A stretch of DNA of 64,000 nucleotides, from assembly GCA_963989385.1 (NCBI GenBank), contig OZ022508.1, forward strand, positions 50,445,087 to 50,509,086, given 5' to 3'. The notes beneath the pieces are model-generated. The model was not told where the DNA came from. It ran no database searches and saw nothing but the letters and a program-made list of their open reading frames with translations. Shown piece after piece: positions 1-11,139 of the stretch (position 1 is the stretch's first letter; every line of letters starts with the position of its first letter). The translations under genes were made by a program, and so were the position numbers. Source of the DNA: Ctena decussata (taxonomy: Eukaryota; Mollusca; Bivalvia; Lucinida; Lucinidae).

Positions 1-169
1 CCAAAGGTGAAGGGGCAGATTGGTTTCCTTCCGTGCGTTTGTGTCGGCGTGACAGATTGCATGTGCTATATTACTTGAACCAGCGGGTGTTTGAATGTGA
101 CCAAACTTGCATTGATATATCATTGGGACAAGCTAAAGAGTTAAGTAGTTTTAGTAATAGACTAGTAAT
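1..169 (+). repeat. Fragment of a hairpin-led 'TTGACC/CAAGGTCA' interspersed repeat
   Basis: The opening bases (CCAAAGGTGAAGGGGCAGA) match the start of a repeat seen whole near 43453 (CCAAAGGTGAGGGGGGTTGG), followed by the same 'GTGTCGGCGTGACA... CTTGAACCAGCGGG... ACCAAACTTGCA... ATCATTG' text. It continues after the retroelement relic at about 1480-2050 with 'CTTGACCCCTTTTTCAAGGTCATGGG'. The relic therefore seems inserted into this older repeat. No coding potential. Confidence 0.5.
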
Positions 170-870
170 TTAGACGATCTTCTAAATATTGATAATCCTT
201 ATTTTGAAAGCATGGTCAACCAAATTTACCCACCTGAACTTAAATTGAATAAAGCTAATACTTCAGATACCGAGGCCCCCTTTTTGGATTTACATCTATC
301 TATTTCTAACGGTTTTGTATCTTCTAAAATTTATGATAAACGTGACGACTTTGGAATTTGATATAGTTAATTTTCCATTTTTGGATGGTGACGTTACACG
401 TCGTCCCTCTTATGGAGTGTATATTTCTCAACTTATAAGATTTGCTAGAGTGTGTAGTCATGTAGATGACTTTAATGCTCGTAATAAATGTTTAACTGCT
501 AAACTTCTTCAACAGGGCTATCGGTATCATAAGCTTAGAAAGGCTTTTTCTAAATTTTATCGCAGACACCATGAATTGGTTTCAAAATTTGATGTCGGAT
601 TGAAAATTTCTTTTACATCAAGGCCTATCGGAACCAGAATTTTATGGTGACTTAGTATACAAATTCAAAAAGATTATGGGTAGGACTGATTTTTCTGATC
701 AATTCCGAAAAATAATAATACGTCACAAACGTATTGGCTATAATTTAAATGTTATGCGACAGTCTGCATGCTTAGTGATTAACCCAATCACGGTTGATAA
801 CTTTGCTGCACTCTTTAATTGCACACCGGGGGATCGGGCGTCAGACTCTATGATGGCCCCGACCTAAAGC
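170..870 (+). pseudogene. Reverse-transcriptase relic, C-terminal half, frameshifted
   Basis: Translation starts abruptly inside the RT catalytic motif (LDDLLNIDNPYFES), followed by SDTEAPFLDLHLSISNGFVS, DIVNFPFLDGDV, YGVYISQLIRFARVCSHV, KLLQQGYRYHKLRKAFSKFY, LSEPEFYGDLVYKFKKI and ACLVINPITVDNFAALFNCT. The frame shifts near 345, 605 and 827, so no functional protein can be made. The same protein family lies on the minus strand at 53930-58560, where the upstream MGTNYTPLVADLFLFCYE motif survives. I recognise it as a very common invertebrate retroelement RT with a YLDD motif. Clade assignment (Penelope-like without visible endonuclease, or another group) is open. The 5' end is lost at motif C, as expected of 5' truncation during retrotransposition. 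Confidence 0.75.
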
Positions 871-1480
871 TATATATTTTAGTTGGTTGGGACCGGAGCC
901 TTTTTGTCTGTTGCTGGGTCCACCGGGGCTCAACTGGTGACCTTCTTTTGCTTCAGATTTCCAGTGGGGTTGTTTGGCAGGCCAGGGATCTCCACCTGTC
1001 AGACGGCCCGTTGTATCTGTTTAGTCCTCGTCTTTGCTTCTTCGTGGTGTTGAAATTTGATTTATGTGTTTACCGTGATGATTCATTGACGAGTTAGAGG
1101 GTTATCATGCGAACCGAAAAACCAACGAAATGTTTTGTACCACTTCTGAAACTGAGGGTGAGGTTGGGCCTGTAAAATCGATTTAAGCCCCCCAGTAATT
1201 CATTACTGACCGTTCCAAGGCGGTAGTTCTGTTGTGGTTCTCTGTTGCCTGTTTTTGGTGTCAGAGTTTCTGTGATGTTTTACCTTATGTATGTTCTTAT
1301 TATTTTTGGTTCGGTTTGGGTTGCTGAGTGGCCACCTTTTGGGACTAAGTGCTCACTCGGTTGGCCATATGTTCTCTGTATCTTGATTATTTGTAATCTT
1401 AGTTGTTTCCAACTATGGTTTGAGGGCTGGATTTGGATTTTGATTGTTTCAGTTCCTGGTCTTTGCATACTTTTTACTTT
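871..1480 (+). mobile_element. 3' untranslated tail of the RT relic
   Basis: Non-coding sequence downstream of the relic ORF. It contains CTGACCGTTCCAAGGCGGTA (about 1207-1226), which recurs on the minus strand near 53556-53575 in the paralogous relic, together with TTTAAGCCCC just upstream. This shows both are 3' tails of one retroelement family. The tail appears to end near 1477, because an 89-bp solo copy of bases 1389-1477 sits inverted at 4942-5030. Confidence 0.6.
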
Positions 1481-2050
1481 TACAAATATTGTTGTTGTTT
1501 TTTTTTCTAAAACTGAGATATTTTTGAATCAGTACGACAGGTTTAAAACATGGTTAGGTTTTAGAAACCTTGACCCCTTTTTCAAGGTCATGGGCTTGTA
1601 TGTAGGATATCCTTTGGACCATTTGATGGATTTTCTCCAAGCTTACATAGGAATTTAATTTAGACAACCTTAAAAGCTGATTAGATTTAGGTTACCTTGA
1701 CTTAATTTCAAGGTCATAGGAGAATTTAAATGTGTTAATATTAAAAAAAGATATATCTATTGATAGGTTGGTTTGATTCCCACCAATCTTGCATAGATAT
1801 GCCTTTGGAACAGTCCCAAGAGCTGAATGTGATTTGGCGACCTTGAACCCATTATCAAGGTCAATAGCCAAGGTCAATAGCCAACTACCATATGTAATAT
1901 TACCTAAAAATGAGATATTTCTTTAACCAAAGGACGAATAATTATCATACGTGCATGGATATATCATTGTGACAGGATTAAGACATGTTTAGTTTTTGCT
2001 GACGTTGACCCGTTTTTCAACGTCTTAGTTTAATTTTATTCACAACTAAA
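1481..2050 (+). repeat. Degenerate 'CTTGACC..CAAGGTCA' repeat, two to three units
   Basis: Repeated phrases 'CCTTGACCCCTTTTTCAAGGTCATGGG', 'CCTTGACTTAATTTCAAGGTCATAGG' (shortened here to their shared core CTTGAC...CAAGGTCAT) occur about every 130-150 bp. They are the continuation of the repeat at 1-169. No gene seen; open frames here are short and read through the repeat. Confidence 0.45.
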
Positions 2051-2640
2051 GCATACACTACTCTTCGTCAAGGAGACCATTTTGAAAAGCTGTAAGTTGC
2101 GAAATATTACACATCAACTCGTTAAGCTTTGGTAAAATGTTTCAAAACCTCGCTTCTGCAAAAATTCTGCTTGTTTTGGCTATTGTACCATTATTTTTTG
2201 TTTACAGTCTGTAGGAACTTAGAAATTTTGTCTTACTGACTTAGTACTGGAGATTTAATGACAGCTCTTTTTATAGAAATCCATAGAAATCCATCAGACA
2301 TGTGGTCTCTTGAAACCAGCCTCTTAATGGGCTAGGTTACCACAGCTACCATAAATACTGCGAGTAGCAAAATGTTAAGAAAGTCACCGCCTCACTAGTT
2401 CAAAAGCCTTAACTTTGCAGAATTGTTCTTATCAACACAAGCGTTTACAAAAAGTATGTTTGTTTGTGCCAGTCTGTCCAGACCTTTGGTCGCTTTGCTA
2501 CTAACATAATTTCATATTTTTGTCTTTCTTCAACATGGTAGGTATTTAAGCATTTAGTTATTTACATACTTAAATCTTTATCATATATCCTTCTTTCCCT
2601 CCCCCTCCCCAACCCCACCCCTCTAACCCCTGCGCTTCTA
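2051..2640. other. No recognisable feature
   Basis: AT-rich sequence without splice-bounded open frames, tRNA-like boxes or clear repeats that I could match elsewhere in the window. Confidence 0.4.
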
Positions 2641-3360
2641 GAGTAGACTTTTGTTTCTCCTTGGTCTGCCCGTCTGTCAGTCTATCCGTCACAAATCATG
2701 TCCGCACAATATCTCTCAAACGACAGAAGGTCGTTTTAACAGAACTTGGTACAACTATAAAGTATCATCAGACTATGTGCGAATTCCGGTCTGGCCACAT
2801 ACTTTCGTTTCTCCTTCCGCTGATTCAAGAAGGGCAGTTGTCAGTTACTGGCGAAAGTATGTGCACTTAGTACTGGTTAACCGCTTAGGAGGTCTAAGCC
2901 TGCCCAGGAATAGCGTGGTTAGGTTATAACTGACCGTCCCGACATGACCTTAGTTGTTTACCGTGGACGTTAAGCATCAAATCAACCATCAGACTATGTG
3001 CAGAGAACAAAATAATGTTGCATTTTTGACAAAATTAAGCCTCTTAATACTTTGTATTATGATCAACGTGCCCGCTCTATAATTTTAAAACTGTCATAGA
3101 CCGCAGAAATTCTCACAAACTTGGTACAAATATGGAGCATTATCAGCTGATATGCGGGGAACAAGAAATATAACTCAGCCTACATTTATATTTCTTGACG
3201 GAATGATGGTTTTTGTTATTGCCAGTATGGAAATATAATCTGCTAATCTGCTCTATAAATTTTAAAACCCGTTGAAGATATTTCACGAATCTTGACACAA
3301 ATATGAAGCCTGCAGAGAACAAGAACCGTCACGCCCATGTATGGTAAAACCTATAAAATT
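2641..3360 (+). repeat. Degenerate dispersed repeat with 'ACTTGGTACAAATAT..AGCATTATC' units
   Basis: A leader with 'GTCTGCCCGTCTGTCAGTC' is followed by loose repetitions of 'CTCACAAACTTGGTACAAATATG..CATTATCAG..TGTGCAGAGAACAAGAA'. The same phrases recur at 5640-6060. Apparent small ORFs here follow the repeat and are not gene-like. Confidence 0.45.
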
Positions 3361-5632
3361 TTCTCCGGTACCAAAAGACTGATGGTCTAGAAACTTGGTA
3401 TGTGGCACTGAGTACACGAATGCTATCAAGATTGTTCAAATGATGACATTGGGTTGCATTTGAAGTTTTTTACGGCAAGGTCAAATGTGCTATCTCGTAG
3501 TTTTATATGGGAAAATGCTGGGAAATTGTTGAAGTTTTTGGCCTCAAAATTAGTATATACAGTGATCTAAATGAGTACATGAAGCTTTGTGAGTGCAGTG
3601 AGTGCAAGAGGCCAAGTTCATTCTTTCACATTTCAACATGGTCGACACGCCAATATATGTTTAAAACCTTTAAAAATATTCTTTTCCATAACCAACAGAC
3701 TGATGAGCACGAAACTTTGTATGTAGAATTGGGTAATCAAGTACTACCAAGATTGTTCAAATGATGACCTTGTCTTGACTTAACCTTTTTACGGCGAGGT
3801 CAAATTTGTTTGCTGTTGCTTTTGTATGGACAATTACTAGAACATACGATTTCCTGGAATTTTTTGAAAATTTTCGCCTACAAACGATTATATACAGTCA
3901 TCATAATGAGTACATGAAGATTTGTAGGTACAAGAGGTCAAGATCATTCTCTGACCTTTGACCAAAGTCTCATATTTCGAAAATTTTAAACAAGTCCGCA
4001 AAAGCTACTGGGTCAATTGTAACCAATTTCATATAGCGCCTTCAGGGGTCGAGGGAACGAAAATTTGTCCAAACGGTGCGGGTCACATGACCAACATGGC
4101 CGCCACAAACATATGGTAAAAACATGTAATATTTTTCTTCTCCAGAGCCAGTTGATCGATGGTTCTGAAACTTGGTCTGTAGTTTTAAGTACTTGAGTAC
4201 TTACGTTACCAGGATTGTCTCATATTTCGAAAATTTTAAACAAGTCCTCAAAAGTCACTGGGCATATAAAGCCTTCAGGGGTTGAGTGAACGAAAAATTG
4301 TCCAAACGGTGCGGGTCACATGACCAACATGGCCGCCACAAACATATGGTAAAACCTGTTATAGTTTTCTTCTCCATAACCAGTTGATCGAGGGCTCTGA
4401 ACTAGGTATGTAGTTTTGAGTACTTGAATACTACCAGGGTTGTCCAAATAATGACCTGGGGTTGCCCTTGGCCTTTTTTATGGCAAGGTAAAATTTGCAT
4501 TCTGGTGTTTTTATATGGGGAAATCCTAGAACATAAGATTATCTGGAAATTTTTAATAGTTTTGCCTAAATATTGACCTTTGACCAAGGTTTCTCATATT
4601 TTGACAATTTCAAACATCTCAAAAGACACTGGGTCAGTAATACCAAATTTCATATAGACCTTCCAGGAGTAAAGGGAACGAAATTTTGTTCAAACTGTCC
4701 AGTTCACATAACCAACATGGCCACTACGCCCATATATAATAAAAAGCCATTGATAATCTTCTTCTCCAGAACCAATTTCCCGATGACCTGGAAACTTGTT
4801 ATGTTGCATTGATTACTCAAGCACTTCCGAAATTGTTCAAATGATGACATTGGGTCCACCTTGACTTTTTTAACGGCAAGGTCAAATGTGCTTTCTGCTG
4901 CTTCTAAATAGAAAAATGCTAGAACATAAGATTTCATGGAAGTAAAAAGTATGCAAAGACCAGGAACTGAAACAATCAAAATCCAAATCCAGCCCTCAAA
5001 CCATAGTTGGAAACAACTAAGATTACAAATCGTTGAAGATTTTGGCCTAAAAATGGTATATACAGTCATGTCAAGGTCATTCTTTGACCTTTGACCAAAA
5101 CCCTCTCATATCTCGACAGTTTCAAACAAATCGTCAAAAGCCACTGGGCCAGTTGTAACAAATTTGGTAAAGAGATCCAAGGGCTTGTAGGAATAAAAAT
5201 TTGTTCAACATGACCGCCATGCCCATATATGTTGAAAACCTCGTCAGAACCAGTTTACGAGTGACCTTGAAACTTGGTGAGTAACATCGGACACACAAAT
5301 ACAATCAAGATTGTTTAAAGGATGACCTTGGATTGACTTTGACTTTCTTTCACGCAATGTCAAATTTGCTTTCTGGTGTTTTATCTGGAAAAAAGCTTAA
5401 ACCTGTAGAAGATTTGGTGCAAATGATGGTGAATACTGTCAACTGAATGAGTAAATGAATGGTTTTGAGTAACAGAGGTCAGTCATTTTTGACCGGTTAC
5501 CAATGTTGCCATTTTTTGACAGTTTCAAACTATCAGGTTTGTTAAAATGATGAATGACAACCCTTGTTTGAACTTTGACCTTTCTTTAGTCAAGTGAGCG
5601 ATTCAGAGCCTCATGGTGCTCTTGTTAACAGA
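3361..5632 (+). mobile_element. 'TGACC' tandem-type element (copy A), 3' end intact
   Basis: Built of roughly 430-bp units. Each has 'CATGACCAACATGGCCGCC..CATATATGGTAAAA', 'CTTCTCCAGAACCA', 'GAAACTTGGTATGTAG', 'TTGTTCAAATGATGACCTTG' and 'AAGGTCATTCTTTGACCTTTGACC'. It ends in AAGTGAGCGATTCAGAGCCTCATGG...CTCTTGTTA (about 5594-5631), the same 3' terminus as the element at 50466-52748. The 5' end is not clear. It is interrupted by an 89-bp retroelement tail at 4942-5030. Confidence 0.6.
4942..5030 (-). mobile_element. 89-bp solo 3' end of the RT retroelement
   Basis: The reverse complement reproduces bases 1389-1477 almost perfectly, from ATTTGTAATCTTAG to GCATACTTTTTAC. It interrupts the otherwise continuous element phrase 'ATTTCATGGAAG|..|TTGAAGATTTTGGCC'. 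This is a severely 5'-truncated insertion and places the 3' boundary of the retroelement. Confidence 0.75.
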
Positions 5633-6290
5633 ATTGTGCCACTTTGTTACTTTCAGTATGGATTTTCCGCTCTGTTACATATAAACCGTTACAAATATTT
5701 TGAAGAAACAAAATACAAATAAAGAGCATTATTAGGCAAATTCATTTCCTTATACCTTTAAAAGTGTTGAAGATATTTACACCCAACTTTGCACAGATAT
5801 AAGCAATTATCGACAATGTGCAAAGAAAAAGAAACATATTATATAAGAATTGAAACTTTGTCTGCTCTGTAACTTTAGAACTGTCAAATCATTGTAAAGT
5901 TATTGAGTGTATTCAGATAGTGCTAACAGAACAAGAACCAAAACTACATTTTCAGTGGAACATTGCATTATAGAAATCGTGTCCACCTTGTATCTTTACA
6001 CAGGATAAGATATTGGTAGCAGTATAAAACATCATCAGATCACATGCATTACTGTTTGGAATACTTTGATGAAACTGTAGTCAATTCCTACAAATTACCT
6101 AAATGACAGACTTGTCGTAACAATCGACATTTTCCTCTCAGACTATCTTTTCCCGCCCCAGGGCTAAGTACATGAACAGAATAAAAAGTATAGGGAGGGA
6201 TTGTACTGAAACTTACTCAAAAAGCGCTTTTTCTAAATTTCAACAATCAATTTGAACTTCGCTATTTTTTCTGCTCTTGTAGGTTTTACA
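5633..6290 (+). repeat. Second block of the 'TTGGCACAAATAT..AGCATTATC' dispersed repeat
   Basis: Phrases resembling 2641-3360 recur (TCTGCTCTGTAACTTTAGAACTGTC, ATAAAGAGCATTATTAGGC, GTGCAAAGAAAAAGAAAC). No gene seen. Confidence 0.35.
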
Positions 6291-6480
6291 GATACACAGA
6301 TCAGCCCACTCCGGCATAAGCGCAGTCTGATCAGCATGAAAGATGTCAGCATCATGAAGAATATATATGCCGAAAAAGACTGATCAGGCCCCCACGAATG
6401 CATCGGCTCTGGACAGTGTGCCGGCTGCTCTGACTAGTCAGATTATGCGACGCCCTAAGGCCTATTTTTCGCGACGCCGC
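6291..6480. repeat. GC-richer dispersed repeat fragment
   Basis: The stretch with GATCAGCCCACTCCGGCAT, CTGATCAGCATGAAAGATG and GACTGATCAGGCCCC has inverted CTGATCAG motifs and a base composition unlike its flanks. It is probably a transposon fragment. No second copy was found in this window. Confidence 0.3.
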
Positions 6481-9257
6481 TGCATGACTTTTGGAAAAGC
6501 TAATGCTTGTACGCTAAGCTACATTTAACACTTCTTACACAGGTTTTGGTATATTTCTTAGGATGCAAAGCCAAATGTTTTGCATTAAAATTCATTTTTA
6601 TTCAATCAGTTTATCAAAAGCAAAAGCTATGTGGCCAAGTTCAAGGCACTTGTGAAAGAAAAACGTGCTTTTTAACGGAACTATCAAAATAAAATACATG
6701 CACTATCAAAAATAGAATAGATTTTCCATTTGTTATTTTTAGCAGATGAGGTAAATCGGATATGGATAAAAATAGACAAAATCGGACGAGTTATAATGAT
6801 ATTTTCGTGTTTGTGAAGAAAATCATGAAGAAATCAGTCTCAAACCGGAATGAGCTTTCCGATGTATATGGTTGGGGTCCCTTAAAAGTGTAGAACGAAT
6901 CGTTGCAGTACGAACTCGGTAGTACTAAACCACATAGATACTGGCTTGCAGCCGTCAACGCAAGCCAAAAAGACACACGATCAGGGTCATCTCTTCACAG
7001 ACGCCGACTCTGTTGATCTTTGTCACAAAATTTACCTATAACGGTACCTGACAGCTAGACTAATAAACGACTTCCGCGGCGGTCACTTTGTTAGCTAGAG
7101 GTTCACAGGGTACAGCTGGGCTCTGATATCACAAATCTAGTTACCTCCACCTTAACTGAGCGGTTTTAATACAGTTATAATTGAATCAAAAGAAATCAGT
7201 TTTTCAATGGAATGTTTTATCTGACAGCTGACATATTTTCATTGGCTATAGAAGGATGTCCGTTGCGATAGAGATTTGATGCGTATAACTTTTAAAAATC
7301 ACAGAAAGCCAGTACTAATTTTAGGGATTGGAAAGGGAATGCACAACATTTGATTCTCTAACATTGACTTCCACGTCCCTCCTTGTGTGCCCCACTTTCA
7401 AGCACATCTACCGGACCTGCTGCCATCATTTTTCCTCTCCTCCTCATTAACTTACACTTTCCGCTTTCGCCCCTACCCAGCCACTTTAGCCAGAGACCAC
7501 ATTTCCATCTAAGTGTCTCAAATTAACTCATTGTTAAGTTGTATTAGTTCCCCTGAGCGAATGACTCTAAGGGAGCAAATAGTTTAGAAAGTGGTCGGTC
7601 GTCCGTCTGTCGAAAACATATTCAAACGACATCAAATGACTTATCTTTCATATTATTAAATATTCACTGAGATATATTCATACTTATCTCTGATTTTCTA
7701 CAAACTCTCTGGTAATCACGTACTTTATCATAAAGAAGCGGATACCTACCTTTTATTGCTAGTTTTCTCAGTCATGGGTCATGCCGAATGTGAGTCACAA
7801 CTGATGCTAAATATCACCTTAACTGTTAGGGACTCTGATACCTAAAATGGTCGACTATACAACAGCCTCCTCCTTGGGTTAAAATTTGGATATGCACAGC
7901 TTGAAGTAGAGGTGAACAGGGCGAGGGCGCAGAGGAGGCTGATACATTTGTCTTTTGTTTTTTGTTATTGTTTTTGTTTTGTTGCTAAATCTATTTTTGT
8001 CAGTTTACCAAGTATCTAAAGTATCCGTCTTAATGTTCTATTTTTTTAAATATGGAAAAAATAAACACTGGAAGCTGCAATTATCCCTCAAAAAGGATAT
8101 TTGCATAGGCATTGTCAGTGTCAGCAGCTCTTTGTTCCTGCTTTTAGTGTTCTGGTCAGGGAAGAGCTCATTATGCGCTTTTCTATCAACTGATTTTCAA
8201 TTAGAGAACAACTCACTCTGCTGAAATCTCACAGACATAAGTAAAGCCCACCTTAACATTACAAAATTAGCGTGCTCTGATTTTAGTATGTTTACAATTT
8301 CATTACTGGACAAAAGACTTTCAGTGCATGAAATTTGCAAACTTGCTAAATATTAATTGCGGAGGCATACTGAAAGCGGGTGCTTGTCGGACATCAAACC
8401 CCACGCTGGTCTGCAGCCCCTGATGTGTGCATTGCTTGTTGCAGATTTGAATCAATGTAAGTATTACTTTATTTTCTTTCTTATATTAATTCAATAATTG
8501 CAGCACACTTTCCTTTCACTTTCCTGCTCTGCAGTTGTACTCTAATTAAAAAACTTTATGCTGCATCGAAGGGACTTAATTGTTGATGATATGCAAGATT
8601 ACTGTGTTTTATTTGCGTTCTTTACTCCATGCATGCAGAGGATTGTAATGAATTTGTTTTCAGTTCCCACATCCGGCGTTAAATTTACTGCAAATTGTAA
8701 CTGCTGTACTTCTGATGTTCGTCTTTGTTGTTGTATGACTAGCGTAGTGATAGTCTGGTTTCGGTGTCAATAATACTGTAATTGTTCGTATTAACGTTGT
8801 TTAGGCGTCATGTTTACCTGTATGTTTGCAGCTAAACTGCTTACTGTCTTAGTGTGTATACTGTTGCACGTGGAGGGAATAGGTTTTAACATTGTTTGGT
8901 AATGGCAGCAGTGGGTGTACTTAATACCAGGAATGTTTTGCAGTAAGGGCAGTTGTAAGGTATACTTTCGGACAACTGCTTTCTTTTCTGTTTTCTTGAA
9001 CATTTGAATAAACAACTAACATTTGAATAAACAATCTTAACTTTGAAATGGATGTAAGTAAATTTTGACACAAGTTACGTCTCTTTCATCTCAGCCTAAT
9101 GGTATAATTTGTCGCGGCCTCATGGTACGGAGTCTTTAAATCAACTTTTTTTTCTCCACAGATACCATATTTTCTTTTAAGTATGTGGACATAATGAGAA
9201 TGTGCTTTTAACATTTACTAGTAATAGACTTGGCAGAACTGATGCCTTTTTAGCTAA
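6481..9257. other. Low-repeat intergenic or intronic DNA; weak element start near 7544
   Basis: No convincing exon, tRNA or TIR element. At 7544-7620 a hairpin-like CCCCTGAGCGAATGACTCTAA..GGGAGC followed by GGTCGTCCGTCTGTCG resembles the leader of the AGCTCACCTGAG elements, but no body follows. Open frames up to about 90 codons (e.g. 7955-8224) lack recognisable domains, splice borders and strong codon character. Confidence 0.35.
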
Positions 9258-9731
9258 CCAGAGCATTTAAGCTCGAAGGTGAGCTTATAGTAAAGGCAGG
9301 CCCCGTCGTCCGTCCGTCTGTCGTCCGTCAACATTTTCAAACATCTCCCAATCCACTGGGGCTAATCAGAACCAAATTTCATATGGAACCTCAATGGGAT
9401 GGGAGAACGGAAGTCCGGTCGCGAGCTCTGGTCACATAGCCAAGATGGCCGCCACGCCAAAATATGGTTAGTAATTTCAAAAATCATCTTCTCCAGAACC
9501 TCGCCGGCTTATGACTATGTGGCTTGGTATGTATCATCGTGAACTCGGGCCCATTATAGTTTGTTCATATGATGACGTTGCGTTTACTTTGACCTAAATT
9601 GTGACAATGATGGTAAGATTTAGGGAACTACATCTATCAAACACAATATTTCGATAGCACTGGATCCACTCGGGATGCTAAAATGATTTAAGATTGGTTA
9701 TACGTGGAGAGATAATCATAAAAAGTTCAAT

Positions 9732-9768
9732 TCTCAAGCGCTGTCGCCTTTCGGCTTCATCAGCGGTC
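9732..9768 (-). ncRNA. Hammerhead-ribozyme-like core, degenerate relic
   Basis: On the minus strand the bases read CUGAUGA, one A, helix II GCC-GAAA-GGC, then GACA (expected GAAA), then GCGCU-U. Order and spacing match the cores at the PLE ends in this window (23452, 26763), but helix II has its pairs swapped from GGC/GCC to GCC/GGC. No helix I complementarity is visible and the GAAA is mutated, so cleavage is unlikely. It is probably a PLE-tail relic inside element B. Confidence 0.5.
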
Positions 9769-10113
9769 TCAAACAACAACAACAAAACAACAACAACAAA
9801 AAAAAAAGAAACAATAAGCAAAAATATTTACATATGGAAAAAAAATCTGATGTTTCACGGATCTGAGTCACATGAACAAACTGGCCGCCACGCCCATATA
9901 TATTTAAACTCTTTAAAGTTGTTCGACTCCAGAACCCAAAGGTCAGTGTACTTAGCATTAGGAGCTCAAGCCAATCGTGATTTGTTCAAATGATGACCCT
10001 GCAATGACCTTGGTCTGAATTATGGGAAGGTCAGCTTTGGTACTTTATGCGTTTTTATGGGAACATGCTTAAATAGTGGATTCTCAGAAAGTATTTAAGT
10101 CTAAGGTATAATA

Positions 10114-11139
10114 TACTATGCAAAATATATTTAGCAAATTTTTATATTTTGCAATTTTTCTCATTACTGAAGAGCAAAATTGAGCGAAATTAAATTGAAC
10201 TGAAAGGAACCGTATTTGGGGCTTAAGATACCATGGGATTACAGAAGCCATCCTTAAAAACGATACTGGGGAAAAGCGATAAGCGCGGAAGGGGTCATTA
10301 GCCGAAATTCGCATCCATTGAAAAGCAACATAACAATGGTAAGCATGTGAGTTTTTGTACGGTATTTCTCAACATTTCTCAACATTTTCATGCTCAGTTT
10401 TTTTGTCAAAGCTATTGATTGTGTAAAAGATATGGTTAAGCTCAACAATTGACGAATCTTAGCATGCGCCATTGACGTTAAAACGTGTTAATTCGGTCCA
10501 ATGTGCAATGATTCATCGGTGCTTCAGTTCAATGCAGAATCAAAACCCGAGAAAAACAATAGGCTAAAATTAAAGGTCACACCATGATTAATTTAACTGT
10601 GGAGTTTCTTCATTGAAGTATAACGCAACTGTGAGAAAATGATGACGTTAGTCTGAGAATTTTGACTCATTCTCAGTAGCCAGGAAGAATTTTCTTTCTG
10701 AATTGTTTACATTATCATATTGGTAGTTACCAAACAATTATACCCTCAAAACGGATTCAAGAAATACCGATTAGAAACAAGTTTTTAAGACGATAACGTA
10801 AAAACAAGGGAAAACGTCAATTTTTCGAACTTTGCAAACCTCATACTCGTAGCATATTCAATTGTTTTAGAGCGTTTTCCTTTATTTTGACAGCAAACAA
10901 GCCGCCTCATTATTGTTGTGGCTTTTGTACATGATCATAAATGTCGTTCAGATACAATGGTCATATAAACTGACGTCACGATAGTTCAAACGCTACAATT
11001 GAGCAATCTTGATTCTTTTACCTGCCAGTCCATCTCGAATGATCGGCCTTTATATCTTTATACAGTAAAGTGACAATAAAATCCTAATATGGTGGATCTG
11101 ACACGTACAAAAAAATTGCTATATTTATTGTGCATAGTA
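10114..11139. mobile_element. TIR element (MITE-like), about 1 kb, inserted in element B
   Basis: The left end TACTATGCAAAATATATTTA and the right end (reverse complement TACTATGCACAATAAATATA) form imperfect TIRs. They interrupt the element-B phrase 'GGTATAATAT|TTGGTATATATGG', which is present intact at 12362-12390. TA or TATA is duplicated at the junction. No transposase ORF is present, so this is a non-autonomous insertion. Confidence 0.55.

Noticed and set aside
1245..1658. 137-codon hydrophobic open frame as a membrane protein
   Set aside because: It spans the 3' tail of the retroelement relic and runs on into the host repeat; hydrophobicity comes from T-rich codons.
4704..5069. Minus-strand 121-codon frame sharing CNLSCFQLWFEGWIW with the frame at 1245-1658
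   Set aside because: The shared part is the untranslated 3' tail of the RT retroelement inserted at both places, so similarity reflects the repeat and not a conserved protein.
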